A stretch of 64,000 bases of DNA from Cercophora sp. LCS_1 (lineage: Eukaryota; Ascomycota; Sordariomycetes; Sordariales; Lasiosphaeriaceae). The DNA lies in NCBI GenBank assembly GCA_036250225.1, contig JAPZLL010000008.1, forward strand, positions 496,001 to 560,000. Reading direction: 5' to 3'. Both the position numbers and the translations under genes were made by a program. Under the pieces are notes generated by a model. That model ran no database searches. It had not been told where the DNA came from and was given only the letters and a program-made list of their open reading frames with translations. How positions within the stretch are numbered: position 1 is the first letter of the stretch; every line of letters begins with the position of its first letter. Below, piece by piece: positions 11,737 to 25,100 of the stretch.

Positions 11737-14600
11737 ATGGTCAAGTGAGTGCAGCCCATTATCCATTGCCTCCGTCGCATCGCGGCGCACTCTCTCTTTG
11801 AGCTTGCCGTCGTTGCGCTTCTTGTCATACCCCGCCCGGAGTTAAGGGCGAGATGGCCGTGTCAACAATGATGCTAACTATGGCCTCTCTACAGCTTCAC
11901 TATCGATGAGATCCGTGCCTTGATGGGTAAGCCCTCGCCAGAAACATGCCCTGCGGTCGGGTTGTCAACATGGAGCTCTAACATCCCTCGCAGACAAGCC
12001 CACTAACGTGCGCAACATGTCCGTCATTGCTCACGTCGATCACGGAAAGTCCACCCTTACCGACTCTCTCCTCGCGAAGGCCGGTATCATTTCTTCCGGC
12101 AAGGCCGGTGAGGCTCGTGCGACAGACACACGCGCGGACGAGCAAGAACGTGGTATCACCATCAAGTCTACCGCTATCTCCCTTTACGGCACTCTGCCTG
12201 ATGAGGAGGATATCAAGGATATCGCTGGCCAGGTCACCAATGGTAAGGCCCCCATGTTGGATTGGGGGCGAACAAGTCGTGGTTAACATTCGGAATTAGG
12301 CAAGGACTTCTTGATCAACCTGATCGACTCGCCCGGTCACGTTGATTTCTCTTCTGAGGTCACTGCTGCTCTCCGTGTCACCGACGGTGCTCTGGTCGTC
12401 GTCGACACTGTCGAGGGTGTGTGCGTCCAGACCGAGACCGTGCTTCGTCAGGCTCTCGGTGAGCGTATCAAGCCCGTCGTTATCATCAACAAGGTCGACC
12501 GTGCTCTTCTCGAGCTCCAGGTCACCAAGGAGGATCTTTACCAGTCGTTCTCGCGTACCATTGAGTCCGTAAACGTCATCATCTCCACCTACCTCGACAA
12601 GTCTCTTGGTGATGTCCAGGTCTACCCCGACAAGGGCACCATCGCCTTCGGTTCCGGTCTCCACGGCTGGGCTTTCACCATCCGTCAGTTCGCCACCCGC
12701 TACGCCAAGAAGTTCGGTGTCGACCGCAACAAGATGATGGAGCGTCTCTGGGGCGACAACTACTTCAACCCCAAGACCAAGAAGTGGACCAAGAACGGCA
12801 CCTATGAGGGCCAGCAGCTCGAGCGTGCTTTCTGCCAGTTCATCCTCGACCCCATCTTCAAGATCTTCAACGCTGTCATGAACTTCAAGAAGGATGAGAT
12901 CGCCGGCCTTCTCGACAAGCTCAACCTCAAGCTTCCCCAGGAGGACCGCGACAAGGAGGGCAAGCAGCTCCTCAAGTCTGTCATGCGCACATTCTTGCCC
13001 GCTGCCGACTGCCTGTTGGAGATGATGATTCTCCACCTTCCTTCGCCCGTTACTGCCCAGAAGTACCGTGTTGAGAACTTGTACGAGGGTCCCCTTGATG
13101 ACGAGGCTGCCGTTGGCATCCGCGACTGCAACCCCAAGGCTCCCCTCATGCTTTACGTTTCCAAGATGGTGCCCACCTCCGATAAGGGTCGTTTCTACGC
13201 TTTCGGTCGTGTCTTCGCTGGTACCGTCCGCTCTGGTCTCAAGGTCCGCATCCAGGGTCCCAACTATACGCCCGGCAAGAAGGAGGATCTCTTCATCAAG
13301 GCCATTCAGCGTACCGTTCTCATGATGGGTGGCAAGGTCGAGCCCATCGACGATATGCCCGCCGGCAACATCGTTGGTCTGGTTGGTATTGACCAGTTCC
13401 TCCTCAAGTCTGGTACCCTCACCACCAGCGAGACCGCCCACAACCTCAAGGTCATGAAGTTCTCCGTCTCTCCCGTCGTGCAGCGCTCCGTCCAGGTCAA
13501 GAACGCTCAGGATCTTCCCAAGCTCGTCGAAGGTCTCAAGCGTCTGTCAAAGTCCGACCCTTGCGTCCTTACCTACACCAGCGAGTCTGGTGAGCACGTC
13601 GTTGCCGGTGCTGGTGAGCTCCATCTCGAGATTTGCTTGAAGGATCTCGAGGAGGACCACGCTGGTGTTCCCCTCACCATCTCGGACCCCGTCGTCCAGT
13701 ACCGTGAGACTGTCAGCGGCAAGTCCAGCATCACTGCTCTCTCCAAGTCCCCCAACAAGCACAACCGTCTCTACATGGTTGCTGAGCCCATTGAGGAGGA
13801 CCTCTCCAAGGAGATTGAGGCTGGCCGCGTCGGTCCCCGTGACGATTTCAAGGCTCGCGCTCGCGTCCTCGCCGACGACTTCGGCTGGGATGTCACCGAC
13901 GCCCGCAAGATCTGGGCTTTCGGCCCCGACACCACTGGCGCCAACTTGCTCGTTGACCAGACCAAGGCCGTTCAATACCTTCAGGAAATCAAGGACTCCG
14001 TCGTTTCCGGTTTCCAGTGGGCCACCCGTGAGGGTCCCGTTGCTGAGGAGCCCATGCGCTCCATCCGCTTCAACATCCTCGATGTTACTCTCCACGCCGA
14101 TGCCATTCACCGTGGTGGTGGTCAGATCATTCCTACTGCTCGTCGTGTCCTCTATGCTGCTGCGCTTCTTGCCGAGCCCGCCCTCCTCGAGCCCGTCTTC
14201 TTGGTCGAGATTCAGGTCCCCGAGTCCGCCATGGGTGGTGTCTACGGTGTCCTCACCCGCAGGAGAGGTCACGTCTTCGCTGAGGAGCAGCGCCCCGGTA
14301 CCCCTCTCTTCAACATCAAGGCCTACCTCCCCGTCATGGAGTCTTTCGGCTTCAACGGCGATCTCCGTGCCGCCACCTCCGGCCAGGCCTTCCCCCAGTC
14401 CGTCTTCGACCACTGGCAGATTCTTCCTGGTGGCTCTCCTCTGGATGCTTCTTCCAAGGTTGGTGTGGTTGTCCAGGAGATGCGCAAGCGCAAGGGCCTC
14501 AAGGTCGAGGTTCCCGGCGTCGACAACGTAAGTAATCGGGATTTTGGCTTCAGCAAAGAATATCTACTGACATTTTCTTTAGTACTACGACAAGCTCTAA
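11737..14600 (+). CDS. eft2: Translation elongation factor 2 (eEF2)
   Basis: Ribosomal translocase GTPase of cytosolic translation. Exons: 11737-11744, 11895-11926, 11994-12242, 12300-14527 and 14583-14600, giving 844 aa, the normal eukaryotic eEF2 length. G motifs are visible: AHVDHGKS (residues 26-33), the switch region [22 protein letters not shown] and NKVDR. The diphthamide region [11 protein letters not shown] is intact, with the modifiable His at about residue 700. It ends GVDNYYDKL, with the final six codons on a tiny last exon. Two very short leading exons (8 and 32 nt) and a 150-bp first intron put most introns near the 5' end, as is common in highly expressed fungal genes. Codon use is strongly C-ending throughout, consistent with high expression. 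Identification is certain. Confidence 0.98.
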
Positions 14601-15524
14601 GCGTTATTTGTCGATGGTGTGGGAGGACCGTTCCTCATGCATTCGACGCCACATGGTCAGGATGCTCACATTTGCGTCCTAGATTTGGGCTAGAGGCGTT
14701 GGAGACGGGTTGAGCAGGTGGAAGGTTGCGGAAAAGCCACGGTCATAGAGGGCTACTGGCATATGAGTTTCCTTCCTATAGTTCATTTGGCCTGCTTGTC
14801 TTTTAGGGACGTAGAAAATGATTTATTTGCATGACCAAACTATGTTCCCCTGAGTTTACTTTTTTGTGACTTTGCTGAATCAAGCTCGATAAGCTTTGAA
14901 TACAGGTCGCCACAGCCGTGTGTCTCCTTGGAGGTGCTGGAAACCCGCTTTACGGGCCATCCCTTGTCTTAAGATCGTGATTTTCTGCCCGATCCGAAGA
15001 CCTGATCGTATTGTAACATTCACGAGATGCCGTTTTGTCACCCTTGTCCTGTTGCCGAATTCTGGCCTTTCTGGATCGGTGTGAACAGCATTGTGGACAC
15101 CGTGCATTCTATAAGCACACCGTGCGAATACTGTGGTCGCGCTTGGCGCTTTGAACTTGACGCGCTGAGGCGGCTGCAACTTCCTGGAGCGCAACAAAAA
15201 AGAGAGAGCTTCAACACCACAACCGTACGATCTCTCGAAACCTTGCAGAACTCTCTTTCACTTGCAGTTTCTGTGAGCGCTCGATCAGTGGTTTCATTTG
15301 CCTCTCTGCATTTTCCTTTTTCCTGTCAAAGTTTTTGCAGTCCCGCTCCTTTTCCTTTTCCTACCTTCCCCCTCCAATACTGCGGAACCGGGATTCGCAG
15401 ATTGATGCGCCGAGCTCGCCGAGCAACACTGAACGAGGACGAGAACCCCGAAACGACGCAGGCAAGCGAGCTAGTTGCGCAATCGGCCGAAAGCGGTCGA
15501 TCGGAGAGGTAACAACAGCACACG
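14601..15524. promoter_or_regulatory. Intergenic: eEF2 3' UTR and promoter of RBM26-like gene
   Basis: This 924-bp spacer has a T-rich stretch after the eEF2 stop and a pyrimidine-rich stretch at about 15305-15375 upstream of the next ATG. No convincing coding frame or RNA gene was recognised. Confidence 0.45.
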
Positions 15525-17810
15525 ATGCTTTTCTCCGAGGAGGAAGAGCCGCACCTGAAGGGGTGGATTGTCAAGCGGGTTGAGAACACTTCAGAGGTGG
15601 ATGCGGAGGTCCTTTCGGAATACATTCTTGCGCTGCTCAAGCATGATGCCGATCTGGATGGGGTTAAGAAGCTCATTGAGAGCGAAGCTAAGGATTTCTT
15701 GAAAGATGGTAGGTTTGATACCTTTTCCGTTTATTGATGGGGAGCTTTTGAGCAAGAGATGTATGGTTTTGGAACTAATGGTTATTGTCACAGACACGGA
15801 TGCCTTTGTCCAGGATATCTTCCAAGTTGCTCAACATAAAAGCTACTTGCCTGGCGCACCACCTCCGCCTGCCGCTGTCCAACCCACCGGGTTGCCTTAT
15901 GATGACGACGATGTCGCGATCGTGACGCCGCAGAACGGACAGCGAGGGCGGAAGAGAGGGTTTGATGACGTAGCACAGCCTGAGTCAGGACGGGGAAAGA
16001 GGGGGAGGCGCGGTGGGAGAGGGCGCGGCGGGTTGGAGAATGGCTTCGGCGCAAGAGGTGGCTTTCAGAACGCTAACGGCGGGATGATGCCGCAATTTGG
16101 GCCGCCAGGCATCGAGGGGTTCGACCCTAACGCTACGATGCAGGCCTTCATGAACATGGCTAGCATGCCCTTTATACCGCAACCCCCGCCTGGTCGGAAA
16201 CGGCAGAAGTGTCGCGACTACGAGGCAAAGGGCTATTGCGCGAGGGGCATCAGCTGCTTCTTTCAGCACGGGGACGATGTGCCGCCACCTCCTATGTGGA
16301 TGCAGCCCGGGATGTTTGCGCCGCAACAGCAAGGTGGCGAAGGCGAATATAACCCGGCTAATGCTCTGATGTTTGGCGCCGTGCCGGGGATGATGCCAAA
16401 CCAGAGTTTCTTCTCACCGCCGGGCAAGGACCGCTCCAAGGGAGGCAAGGACGGTGGTCGTAAGAAGAAACCACGTGCTCCATTTTCAGCGGAGGGCCCA
16501 GTACTTGATCGGTCAAAGTCAACCGTGGTGGTTGAGAACATCCCAGAGGAGAACTTCACCGAGGAGGAGGTTTGCGGGTTCTTCGGGCAGTTTGGGGAGA
16601 TTCTCGAAGTCTCCATGCAACCATACAAGCGACTGGCAGTTGTCAAGTTCGATAGCTGGAACTCAGCAAACGCGGCATATAATTCACCTAAGGCGATCTT
16701 TGATAACCGGTTTGTCAAGGTCTACTGGTTCAAGGATGAAGAGAGCCTACTGCCACCTTCGAAAGCTCTTCAGGGCGGTGGTGCTAGGAAAGGGAACGAG
16801 GCGGATGAGGACCAAAAAGAGGAGGAGTTTGACATGGAAGAGTTCTTGAACAAGCAAGAAGAGGCGCAAAAAGTCCACGAAGAGAAGCAGAAGAAAATGC
16901 GGGAGATTCAAGAGCAGCGCGAAGAGGTGGAGGCGAAATATCGGGAGATACTTGTCAAGAAGGCGGAGGCCAAGGCTATCCTGGCCAAGAAGAGCGGAGT
17001 TAGCGATGAACAGGATTCTAAGCCTATGAACCAAAGCGAGGCTCTCAAGGCGCGGTTGGCAGAACTGGAGGCTGAGGCTAAGGACCTCGGCATCGATCCC
17101 GACGCCATGACTGAAGTCGGATGGGCGCCCTCCCCGCGAGGAGGCTTTAGGGGACGAGCGAGAGGGGGATATCGAGGACGGGGATTCAGCTACCGTGGTG
17201 GGTTCAGGGGTGCCTTCCATAGTCGTGGTAATCTCCATGCTGCGTATGCCGCCTACTCGCTGGACAACCGGCCGAAGAAGGTTTTGATCTCTGGTGTGGA
17301 CTTCACAGCACCTGAGAAGGACGAAACACTAAGACAGTACCTTTTCGTAAGCACCTATCCTCCACTTCCAGAAACAATTGCTAACATATATATCAGGGCG
17401 TTGGGGAATTCGCCGAAATACAGACGACCCCGCAGTCAACAGAGATCACCTTTAAGGACCGGAAAACGGCCGAAAAGTTCTTCCAGGGGCTGCACCAAAA
17501 CAACAAGTCTCTTCCCGGAGTGCCGGGTCAGCTCGAGATGGCTTGGGTTAATGCTAATGGCACTTCGACACCATCCACATCGGCGCCCGGCACACCAGGC
17601 GCAACGGGTCTCAGTTACACGCCGAAGAGCTTTACTCAAGGCCACGCTGCCAAGGGTTCGACTTCTGCGCAAGCTCAGCAGACTAGCAACAACGAGGACC
17701 GTCCTGACAGTGCTAACAGCGATAAGGACGTACACATCACAGTTGACGGTCCCGTAGAGCAGGGAGAGCTGGATTACGACGTGGAGACCGAGAATCAATG
17801 GGATTATTAA
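15525..17810 (+). CDS. RBM26/27-like RNA-binding protein (PWI-like, CCCH, RRM; Rmn1-like)
   Basis: Exons 15525-15708, 15794-17346 and 17397-17810 give 716 aa. The N-terminus (about residues 1-80) is helical and PWI-like (LKGWIVKRVEN, DADLDGVKKLIE). A CCCH zinc finger with spacing C-x8-C-x5-C-x3-H follows (CRDYEAKGYC ... CFFQH). Next is an RRM with RNP2-like VVVENIP and RNP1-like RLAVVKF, then a charged coiled coil, an Arg/Gly-rich stretch at about 505-535 (RGGFRGRARGGYRGRG), and a second, degenerate RRM that begins KKVLISGVDF and crosses the last intron. This order matches human RBM26/RBM27 and fission-yeast Rmn1, which works with the MTREC/PAXT-type nuclear exosome adaptor in RNA surveillance. 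That role is inferred from family. Expected location is nuclear. Confidence 0.85.
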
Positions 17811-18693
17811 AACTGATCCCGCAGTCAGTTTCGGTCAACAAGGGAAGCGGCGCGTCATGTCGTGTATATGGTATCGTATGGGAAAACTATACGGATTAAT
17901 GGACAAACGGGAAAGAGAGAAAAATTTGGACTGGCGCAAAAGTATGAATTGGTGGTGCATAGCTGGAGATTGCATTGCTTGGGATTGCACATCTTGGGCG
18001 TTGGGTACGCGCTCTGCTGTGTTTGTCTGGAGCGTAATTTAGGATTACGATAAGCCAGTAGAAGATATTGCAATTAATCCTGATTGTTGGATGTGTTGTT
18101 TTGGTGGTGTTGGTTGAGTGACATCGATGAATGGGTGGAGAGGTCTCAGGGGTATGTAAACAATGGGCTCAGGGGCTCGTCTAGCTGACTTTTACAACCA
18201 CCGAGAAACTTGGGATCGCTCCGAAGTGCCTTCTTCCATCCATACCACCTTCCACGTATGATATTACATACTGATGAGATGAAGTGGATGATGAGAAGCA
18301 TCGCTGTCGCCATGGGCCCTTGTCCCTACACAAATCGCCGACCTTGGCATAGAAAACAGCGTGAAGTTGAGTCCCAAACCCAACACCCCCGGCCAGATAA
18401 TGCACTAGACAATTGTGCAGCAACATGTTTCAGGTGCTGGCAAATCAAGGGCGACAGCGGGCAACGCGAGCATCGATTCGCTGTTCAATGAACGTTTTAC
18501 AACGCTGTAGGAGAAGGACCTACCGCTCCAGGATATCAGCAAATGTCTCCGACAATGCCACCAGAAGTGCCTTGTCCACCAGATGCGCTCCCCCATACGC
18601 CATACTCGCCATTTCCATACCGTACAGCAAAAGACTATAGCATACCCACACTTAGACCATACCTTGCAAAATTACATGACATCATCATGTCCC
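17811..18693. other. Convergent intergenic region, no gene seen
   Basis: This 883-bp region lies between two genes whose 3' ends face each other. It is AT-richer than the flanking coding DNA and should contain both 3' UTRs and polyadenylation regions. Short open frames here lack protein-like composition. Confidence 0.4.
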
Positions 18694-21661
18694 TCAAGCA
18701 AGCAGCTTCAAAATATCCGCCATCCTCGTCTCCTTGGTCTTTTTCTTCTTCCCCTGCTTCTCCTGGAAAGCTTTGCCCACCAACTCTCTCTTCTCGCTCT
18801 GAATGTCAAGCACACGCTCTTCCACAGTCCCCTCCATGACGAGTCGCCACACAGTTGTAGGTCTTGTCTGACCAAGACGATGGACACGGTCAACGGCTTG
18901 ATCTTCAATCGCCGGAGCCCACCCTACTTCATTTAGCGCTGACACGGCTGCTTCGGAGAAAGAGAATAACTTACAGCTATCAACGAGAATCACGGTGTCG
19001 GCCGCCACTAGATTGAGACCGACAGAGCAAACACCCAAGCTCGCAAGCATGATGCGCGTATTGGGATCTTTATCCAGCGCCTGGATCGCCGTGTCACGCT
19101 TCGCCGTGCTCATGCTACCGTCAACACGGGTGTAAGTGTAACCAGCCTCGTCAAGCTGTCGCTGGATGACGGTGAGGAAAGATGTCCACTGGGAAAAGAT
19201 GATGACCTTTGAACCGTCATTCTTCAGGGTGGCCTGGATAATTTTGAGAAGCGCCTCCGTTTTGGAGCTCTTGGTCTCCTGGTCGAGTTCTGATATCTCT
19301 TCCTCTCCCGACGACTCTGGTGTAGGCTCCAGTAGCTTATCTTCCGAGAGCTCGGCGCGACACATCGGGCACTTGTGCTGAATGTCGATCACCTTAGTGA
19401 TGCATGACTTGCAGAACACATGCTTGCAGTGCGTGATGACTGGTCCCTTCATCGTCTCCATGCAGACAGGGCATTCCTCCTGGTTGTCAATGAAAAGCTG
19501 GAGCACCTGTTGCAAGAGAGCCCGGTTCTTATCATTGAGGGGCACAACGTCGGTATCTTCGAGGAGCTTGAGTAAGTCCGTGATGCGCTCTTTGCAGAGC
19601 GTCCAATGGTTACATCTGCACAGGTAAGCATGGTTCTGTTTCATGAGAGTATGGTACATACGTTTGCCTCAATCGAAGCAGTCTCTCCAACACGCTCTGG
19701 AACCTACCCTTCTGACCATCCTTGGCCTTGGCCTGGAATTCCTCCAAAGCACCCTGTGCTTCCGACCTAGAGATTGTTAGCATCATGAGTTTGGCTTTGC
19801 CTCGATCACTTACAGCAAGGCCTCGTATTTTTTCTTCTCATCCGGCCAAAAGGTAATGCGATGGATGTACTCCGTCTTCGGGGGAAGCTTTAAGTCCACG
19901 AACTTCATGTCCTTCTTACGACGGAGGCAAAGATCAGTCATGAGAGACTGTAGAAGAAGCTCTGCACGACTATCTCCGTATGATAGCGGTCTGGCAATGA
20001 TACTGTTGAACAGTTCAGATTGCTCAATGCCGCCCGTGATGTGAAGGAACTTGAGCAACGAGTGAAGATCCTTGATATTGTTGACACTGGCACTCATTAG
20101 TATTACTGTGAGAACACGAAGAGATTAACTCACATGGGTGTTCCCGAAAGAACCCATCTCGACTGGGCCTTGAGCTTGCACGCCGCGAGCGCCGCCTTCG
20201 TCTTTGCGTTGCGGATGGTGTGGCCCTCGTCAAGCACGACTCGACGCCACTCCATTTGCGAGAGCGGCCCATGATTAGCAGCTTCGCTGCTTAGTGTGCC
20301 GTAACTAGTAACCACAACGTCGCACTCTTCCAAAGCATCGGCAGCTGCCTGGCGGCTACTTCCGTGGTAGATGGTAACCTTGGGCATGTGTTTCTCAAGA
20401 ACATGACGGTGGATTTGCTGCTCCCAGTTGCTCATTACACCGACCGGGGCTACAATGAGGGTGCTTCCAGGACCTCCGGTCAGGATTAGACTGATGATCT
20501 GCAAAGTCTTTCCCAGGCCCATGTCGTCCGCCAGGATACCGCCCGATAGCAGCTTCGGTGGCTGAGCGACAGTGAAGTTGGCAGCAACATTGACATAACG
20601 GCCACGAGCGTCCCGCTTCCAGAGCTGAGTCATATCCTGGGATCCTGGCGCCGGGAAGTCGGGAGTTTCCTTCGCGGTCAACCACGCCAAACCCTGGAGC
20701 TGGTAAGGCAACAGCTGGGCCTTCAGGGTATCCGGCTGCTTCGCCATGGGCATCTGCGCCAGCGTATCCTCGTCCATGGCAAACGACTTGATCGCATCGC
20801 CTCCGGCACGGAGGTTGACAGCTTGACTGGCCTTAGCGATCTGGTCCAAAGACACCTCTGGCTCAGGCTCAGGCTCTGCCCTGGAGAACCCAGCTGAGCC
20901 ACGGCCGCTCTTAAGACCCATAGCCCTTCGCGCCTCGTTCTCCTTCCTTGTCTGCTTCAGTTGAGTGGCCTTGACGAGCTTATCTTTCTTGAGCCGCTCC
21001 TCCAATTCAGCCCGATCGAGCGCCGAGGACGTTCCATAGATGAAGATGCGAATGGGGCAGTCGTAGAACCCCTTCTCGCCAATAAGCTGACCCTCGAGCT
21101 CAACGTCGCCATTATCCTTTGCCCGGTTAACTCGCTCCTAGTTCGCCCCTTACCAGCCACCAGCGGGAAAACTCACCATATACGGCGCCAACTTAGCAGC
21201 CACCGTCCTAGGAATATGTCCAATCTGGTTGCCAAGGACATTATCCACCCGGATCGCATTCGAATCATACTGATTTGACGGCTCTCTCCTGAGGACCACG
21301 ATCTCACCGGCGGTAGCGAACCCATTGTAATACCTCACGCCAACAATCTTGCCATCTAGCCGACCAATCAGCATCCCCCACAAAAAATCACCGGGAAGGG
21401 CTCACCAAAACTCCCGTAAAGTTCCCTGGCAGGACCATCATCAGCCTGGGTCAGATCGATAGAATTCTCCTCATCGAATTGACTCTGACTAGGCGCTTGC
21501 CACGAAAGACGCTCAGCCTCGGCAGCCGACAAACCAGTCGACCTAGACGAAGACGCAACAGCTACATAGCCAGTAGCAGATGACGAGGACGGGACCCGTT
21601 TGGCCTGCGGCCCGGCGTCACCTGCGTTTGCCTCGCGCGGACGCTTAGCTCGAGGCGGCAT
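18694..21661 (-). CDS. HLTF/Rad5-like SNF2 helicase and E3 ligase with HIRAN and RING
   Basis: Seven exons on the minus strand: 21406-21661, 21177-21355, 20134-21116, 19814-20086, 19662-19766, 18975-19615 and 18694-18923; 888 aa, all phases consistent. A disordered N-terminus precedes a HIRAN domain (KIVGVRYYNGFATAGEIVVL ... NQYDSNAIRV), which in HLTF binds 3' DNA ends. The SNF2 core has ADDMGLGKT (Walker A), LDEGHT (DEGH in place of DEAH, as in Rad5/HLTF), and LSGTPIVNN across an intron. A C3HC4 RING (CPVCMETMKGP ... HKCPMC) sits before the helicase C part (GSKVIIFSQWTSF, VILVDSWWAPAIEDQAVDRV, HRLGQTR). Known members reverse stalled forks and polyubiquitinate PCNA. At about 890 residues with HIRAN near the N-terminus, it fits HLTF better than yeast Rad5 (about 1,170 aa). 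The 5' acceptor of exon 4 has an alternative 6 nt away; the chosen one restores the GTPIxN motif. Confidence 0.87.
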
Positions 21662-22155
21662 GTTGGGTAGTGTTCTTTTCCAACGAGTGACACAGCCTTG
21701 TGATTATCAGGGGCAGGGAGAAAAAAGTCACAGAAAAATCACACAGTCAACCGGGGGAAAAAATGAAAGAACCGGTTGGAACTGAGAGGAAGGACGAAAA
21801 GTGTCGTGCAGCCCGAGGATGCTGCACCAAGAGATCAATGAGGAAGGAACGCGAAACCCCTGCTGCAGTGTCGCGCGGTCACGTGCAGGCGCCGTTATCA
21901 TCAAAGCTCCAGCCCGAATATGGGAAGAAAAAAGCAAGTGCTCGCAATGAAGAAATTTTTGCGTGTTCAATGTTTTGATTGCAGGGGCATTGCTGACGAA
22001 ATCCGTCGCGGGCGGTTTGGTGACCATATCGGGGCACTGAATGTCGTTGTGAGTTCAGCTCGAAGGATAGGGGTATTGATCAGTATTTTCGCCCTCCAAT
22101 GCCACCAGATCCAAAACAACGAAATATTTACAAATTCAGATTTCTCCCAATATTC
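21662..22155. promoter_or_regulatory. Intergenic: promoter of HLTF-like gene and 3' end of bms1
   Basis: Both neighbours run on the minus strand, so this 494-bp interval holds the bms1 3' UTR and terminator at its right and the promoter of the helicase gene at its left. Nothing coding was recognised. Confidence 0.45.
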
Positions 22156-25100
22156 TTACTTTCTCCTCTTACCCCCGCCGCCTTCGCCGCCACCAGCCTT
22201 TCTCTTCTTGCCTTCCCGCTCCCAGTATGCCTTGGTTTCCTTCTTCTCTTTGTTCGCCATCCTCTCTTCCACCTCGGCGACCTTCTTTCTATACTCCTCT
22301 CTCTTCTCCTCCTTCTTCGCCTTCCTCTTCTCCACTTGCTCCTTCCGGATTGTGGTCAACTTGTGCATCAAATCCCTTGCCTTCTTCTCCTCGCCACGCA
22401 CCACAACCGCCCGCTTCTGCATGTAAGTCTCCTTGCGCTGCGGCTTCATCTGTACAATCTGCGACTTGTACGGAAGCTCGGCCGCGAGTGCCTTGGGAAC
22501 TCTCAGGGGGTTGAACCGGCGCGTCTCGCGCTCAATCTTTCGGTACTGGCTGTTCTTGAGCTGTGGCGTCTCAATGTTCTCGTCGCGCCGGATCTCGCCT
22601 GTGAGACGCATGCCTTGCCACCCGATGAGGTTGGTGACAGGATTGTAGAAGCGATGCGGCTTAATGGGGTACCATGCCCTCAAAAAGACAATATCACTGA
22701 GGAGAATTTTGTCTTCAAAGGTCGCACGGAAGTGTCCGTCTGGTTTTGACAGTGCGCGCTTGATTTGACCACGCACGCCAGAGACAGTTTTGATAGCGGC
22801 GCCTTCGAACTTGGCGATTTCGAGAGCCGAATTGAACATGTCCTTGATAAAGGCCGTGTTCTTGAAGATTTTATAGGGGGTACCGGTCTAGCCTGTGTTA
22901 GCATGTCCAATGGTAAGAATATCCAATGCACTTACAAGCTTGAGCTTCTTGACGATTTCGGTTGACTCGTCAACGCTCAAAACTGTGCCTGTCGCCGATA
23001 TTCTAAACCCTGGATTGGATGAAGAAAAGGACTGGAAGCAGACAAAGCCAGTGTTTGGTGCGATTAGAGGCCCGTAGAAGGTACCGAAACAATGCATATG
23101 CTCGGGAGTATACTTGAGCATCCTGTTTCGGGTTCGTGAATCCGAGATTGAGTAAATCGGCATTGACTGGAACCTCCTCCACCCAAGGGAGAAGATGAGA
23201 GGGTCGCCTGTCTTGACTGCGGATGGGTTAGTCTCTCCAGCTTGTTTTCCTACACAGCATCGACAACTCACGGATCTTCTTGTGCCACCTGTGCCTCTTG
23301 ATCCTGACTTGCACGAATCCGAAACGGTCCTCAGTGGCAGAGAGACCGCCCACAATGATGGGTAACCTTGCTTGGAACTTGGTGACAAACTCGGCGGGCA
23401 CACCTTCAATGACGAGCTTGGCGTACTTGCCTGCCCGGTATCCCTCCACAGCGGTACGTTGAGTCTCGTCAAGATTTTCAAACTCGGACTTGTTGATGTC
23501 TTGCTGCTTCTGCAACATTGCCTTCTGTGCCTCGTACCAATCGTCCTCGCCGAATTCTTCTTGACCTCCTTCACGTCTAGCGGCCGCCTTGTCGTTTGCA
23601 AAACCTTCACGATCCTCTTCTTCGAATCGCAGCTTGAGTTCCTCCTTGCGGCGCGCGTTTTTCTCACGCTCTGCTTCCAGGGACGCCTCGGGCTCGGCCT
23701 CGGACTCCTCCTCCTCCTCCTCCTCCTCCTCAGCTCCGTGGGTCTCGCCGGCTTCAAGATCTTCAAAGGCACCATCACCTTCGTCATCTTCATCGTCATC
23801 ATCCCCCATCTCATCATCGTCGTCCCCGTCGCCTTCGTCGTCGTCGTCGATGAGGTTTGCCGTCGCAAATTTGCTCCTGAGAGCTTCTACGGCGTCCTGA
23901 TTTGACCACTTTGATGCCAGCTCATCGTGGTTGAAATATGGGATCACGCGGTCTTCTGCGAGGTCCTCATCACCGCCTCTTCCTGTCCTCTTAAAGAACG
24001 TATCATCGTCGTCCTTCTCAATATCCTCCTCCTCTTCCTCTTCATCCTCGCCTCTCCATTTCTGAAGAGCTTCTTTTGGTGACACCGTGGTATCGTACAT
24101 TAATCTTGCCAGATCGACTGCGCGGAACGGTCTCCTCTTGCCGTGAAGTCGCTTCGCCCGGTCCATCAAGTTATCCTTCCACTTCAGGGCAGCGCCTTCC
24201 TCGCCGTCAGAGTCAAACTCGTCGTCTTCCTCGTCCTCATCCCACTCATCCTCTTCACCGGACATCGAGCCGAGATCCGAATCGCTGTCTGCAAAGGCGA
24301 CGTCTTCGTCATCGGCCTTGTCGTCCTTTCCCCGGAAGAGCTTCCCAAGCTTTTGTTCACTAAACTCGGATTCTTCGATGTCAGATCCATCTTCATCACC
24401 ACTGACGAACCCTTCGTCTTCCGGCAGATCGTCGCCCTCGTCCTCCGAGCCGTCCCGCTCCGCAAAACGGGCTTTTCTTTGTGTTTTCCTCCCCGAGTCA
24501 GCTTCTTCTGGGACCTTGGTTATTTGTTCGCCAGTGGCGAAAAGCTTAACACCCTTTTCGGTCTGACCCAAAAGACGTCTCTCGTTTTGAAGGTCGATAA
24601 TGAGCTGTTCTCCCTCACCACGTTCAACATCCTCAGCATCTTTGTCAAACGTGAATCCCTTTTCCCTGGTAATAACAATGTGGTCGCCGGTAATCTTCAG
24701 ACCACTTCGATCGGCCATGGGAGCGTACATCTTCTTGTCCTTTTCGTCAAGGCGCCTTCTCCCCGACTTGCCCGAAACTTTAGCCAGTGCTTGCTCCATG
24801 GCCGGCGTCGGGCAGGGGTCAGGTAATTGCTCCATGCTCGAAACGGTAAAATCACCCAAGCCAGCGATATGTACCCTTTGCCCTTGCGCCGCAAAGTTGG
24901 TTCCACGAAGGTATCCCGAAAGCTCAATTGTGCGATCGCAAGTCTCGTCTTCTTCAATCTTTGTGGGGTGGGTTATGTCGCGGTAGTTGTCAATGACGGT
25001 GTAGGGGTGCGAGTTTCTCCAGACGAGCGGCCTTGGGTTCTTCATGACGGAGATGAACCGAGAAAGGTTGTGGATCTCGCGATCTGGGTAGCGACCATTC

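Noticed and set aside
12296..13441. 381-codon minus-strand open frame inside eEF2
   Set aside because: It is antisense to eEF2 exon 4 and arises from its strong C-ending codon bias; the translation is Gly/Leu/Val/Asp-rich with no motif. The 288-codon frames at 13547-14413 (minus) and 13665-14531 (plus) are rejected for the same reason.
20087..20133. Shorter 41-nt version of the fourth-exon intron in the HLTF-like gene (acceptor at 20093)
   Set aside because: Also in frame, but it places the branch-like ACTAAT too near the acceptor and gives GTPIASVNN instead of the family-like GTPIVNN.
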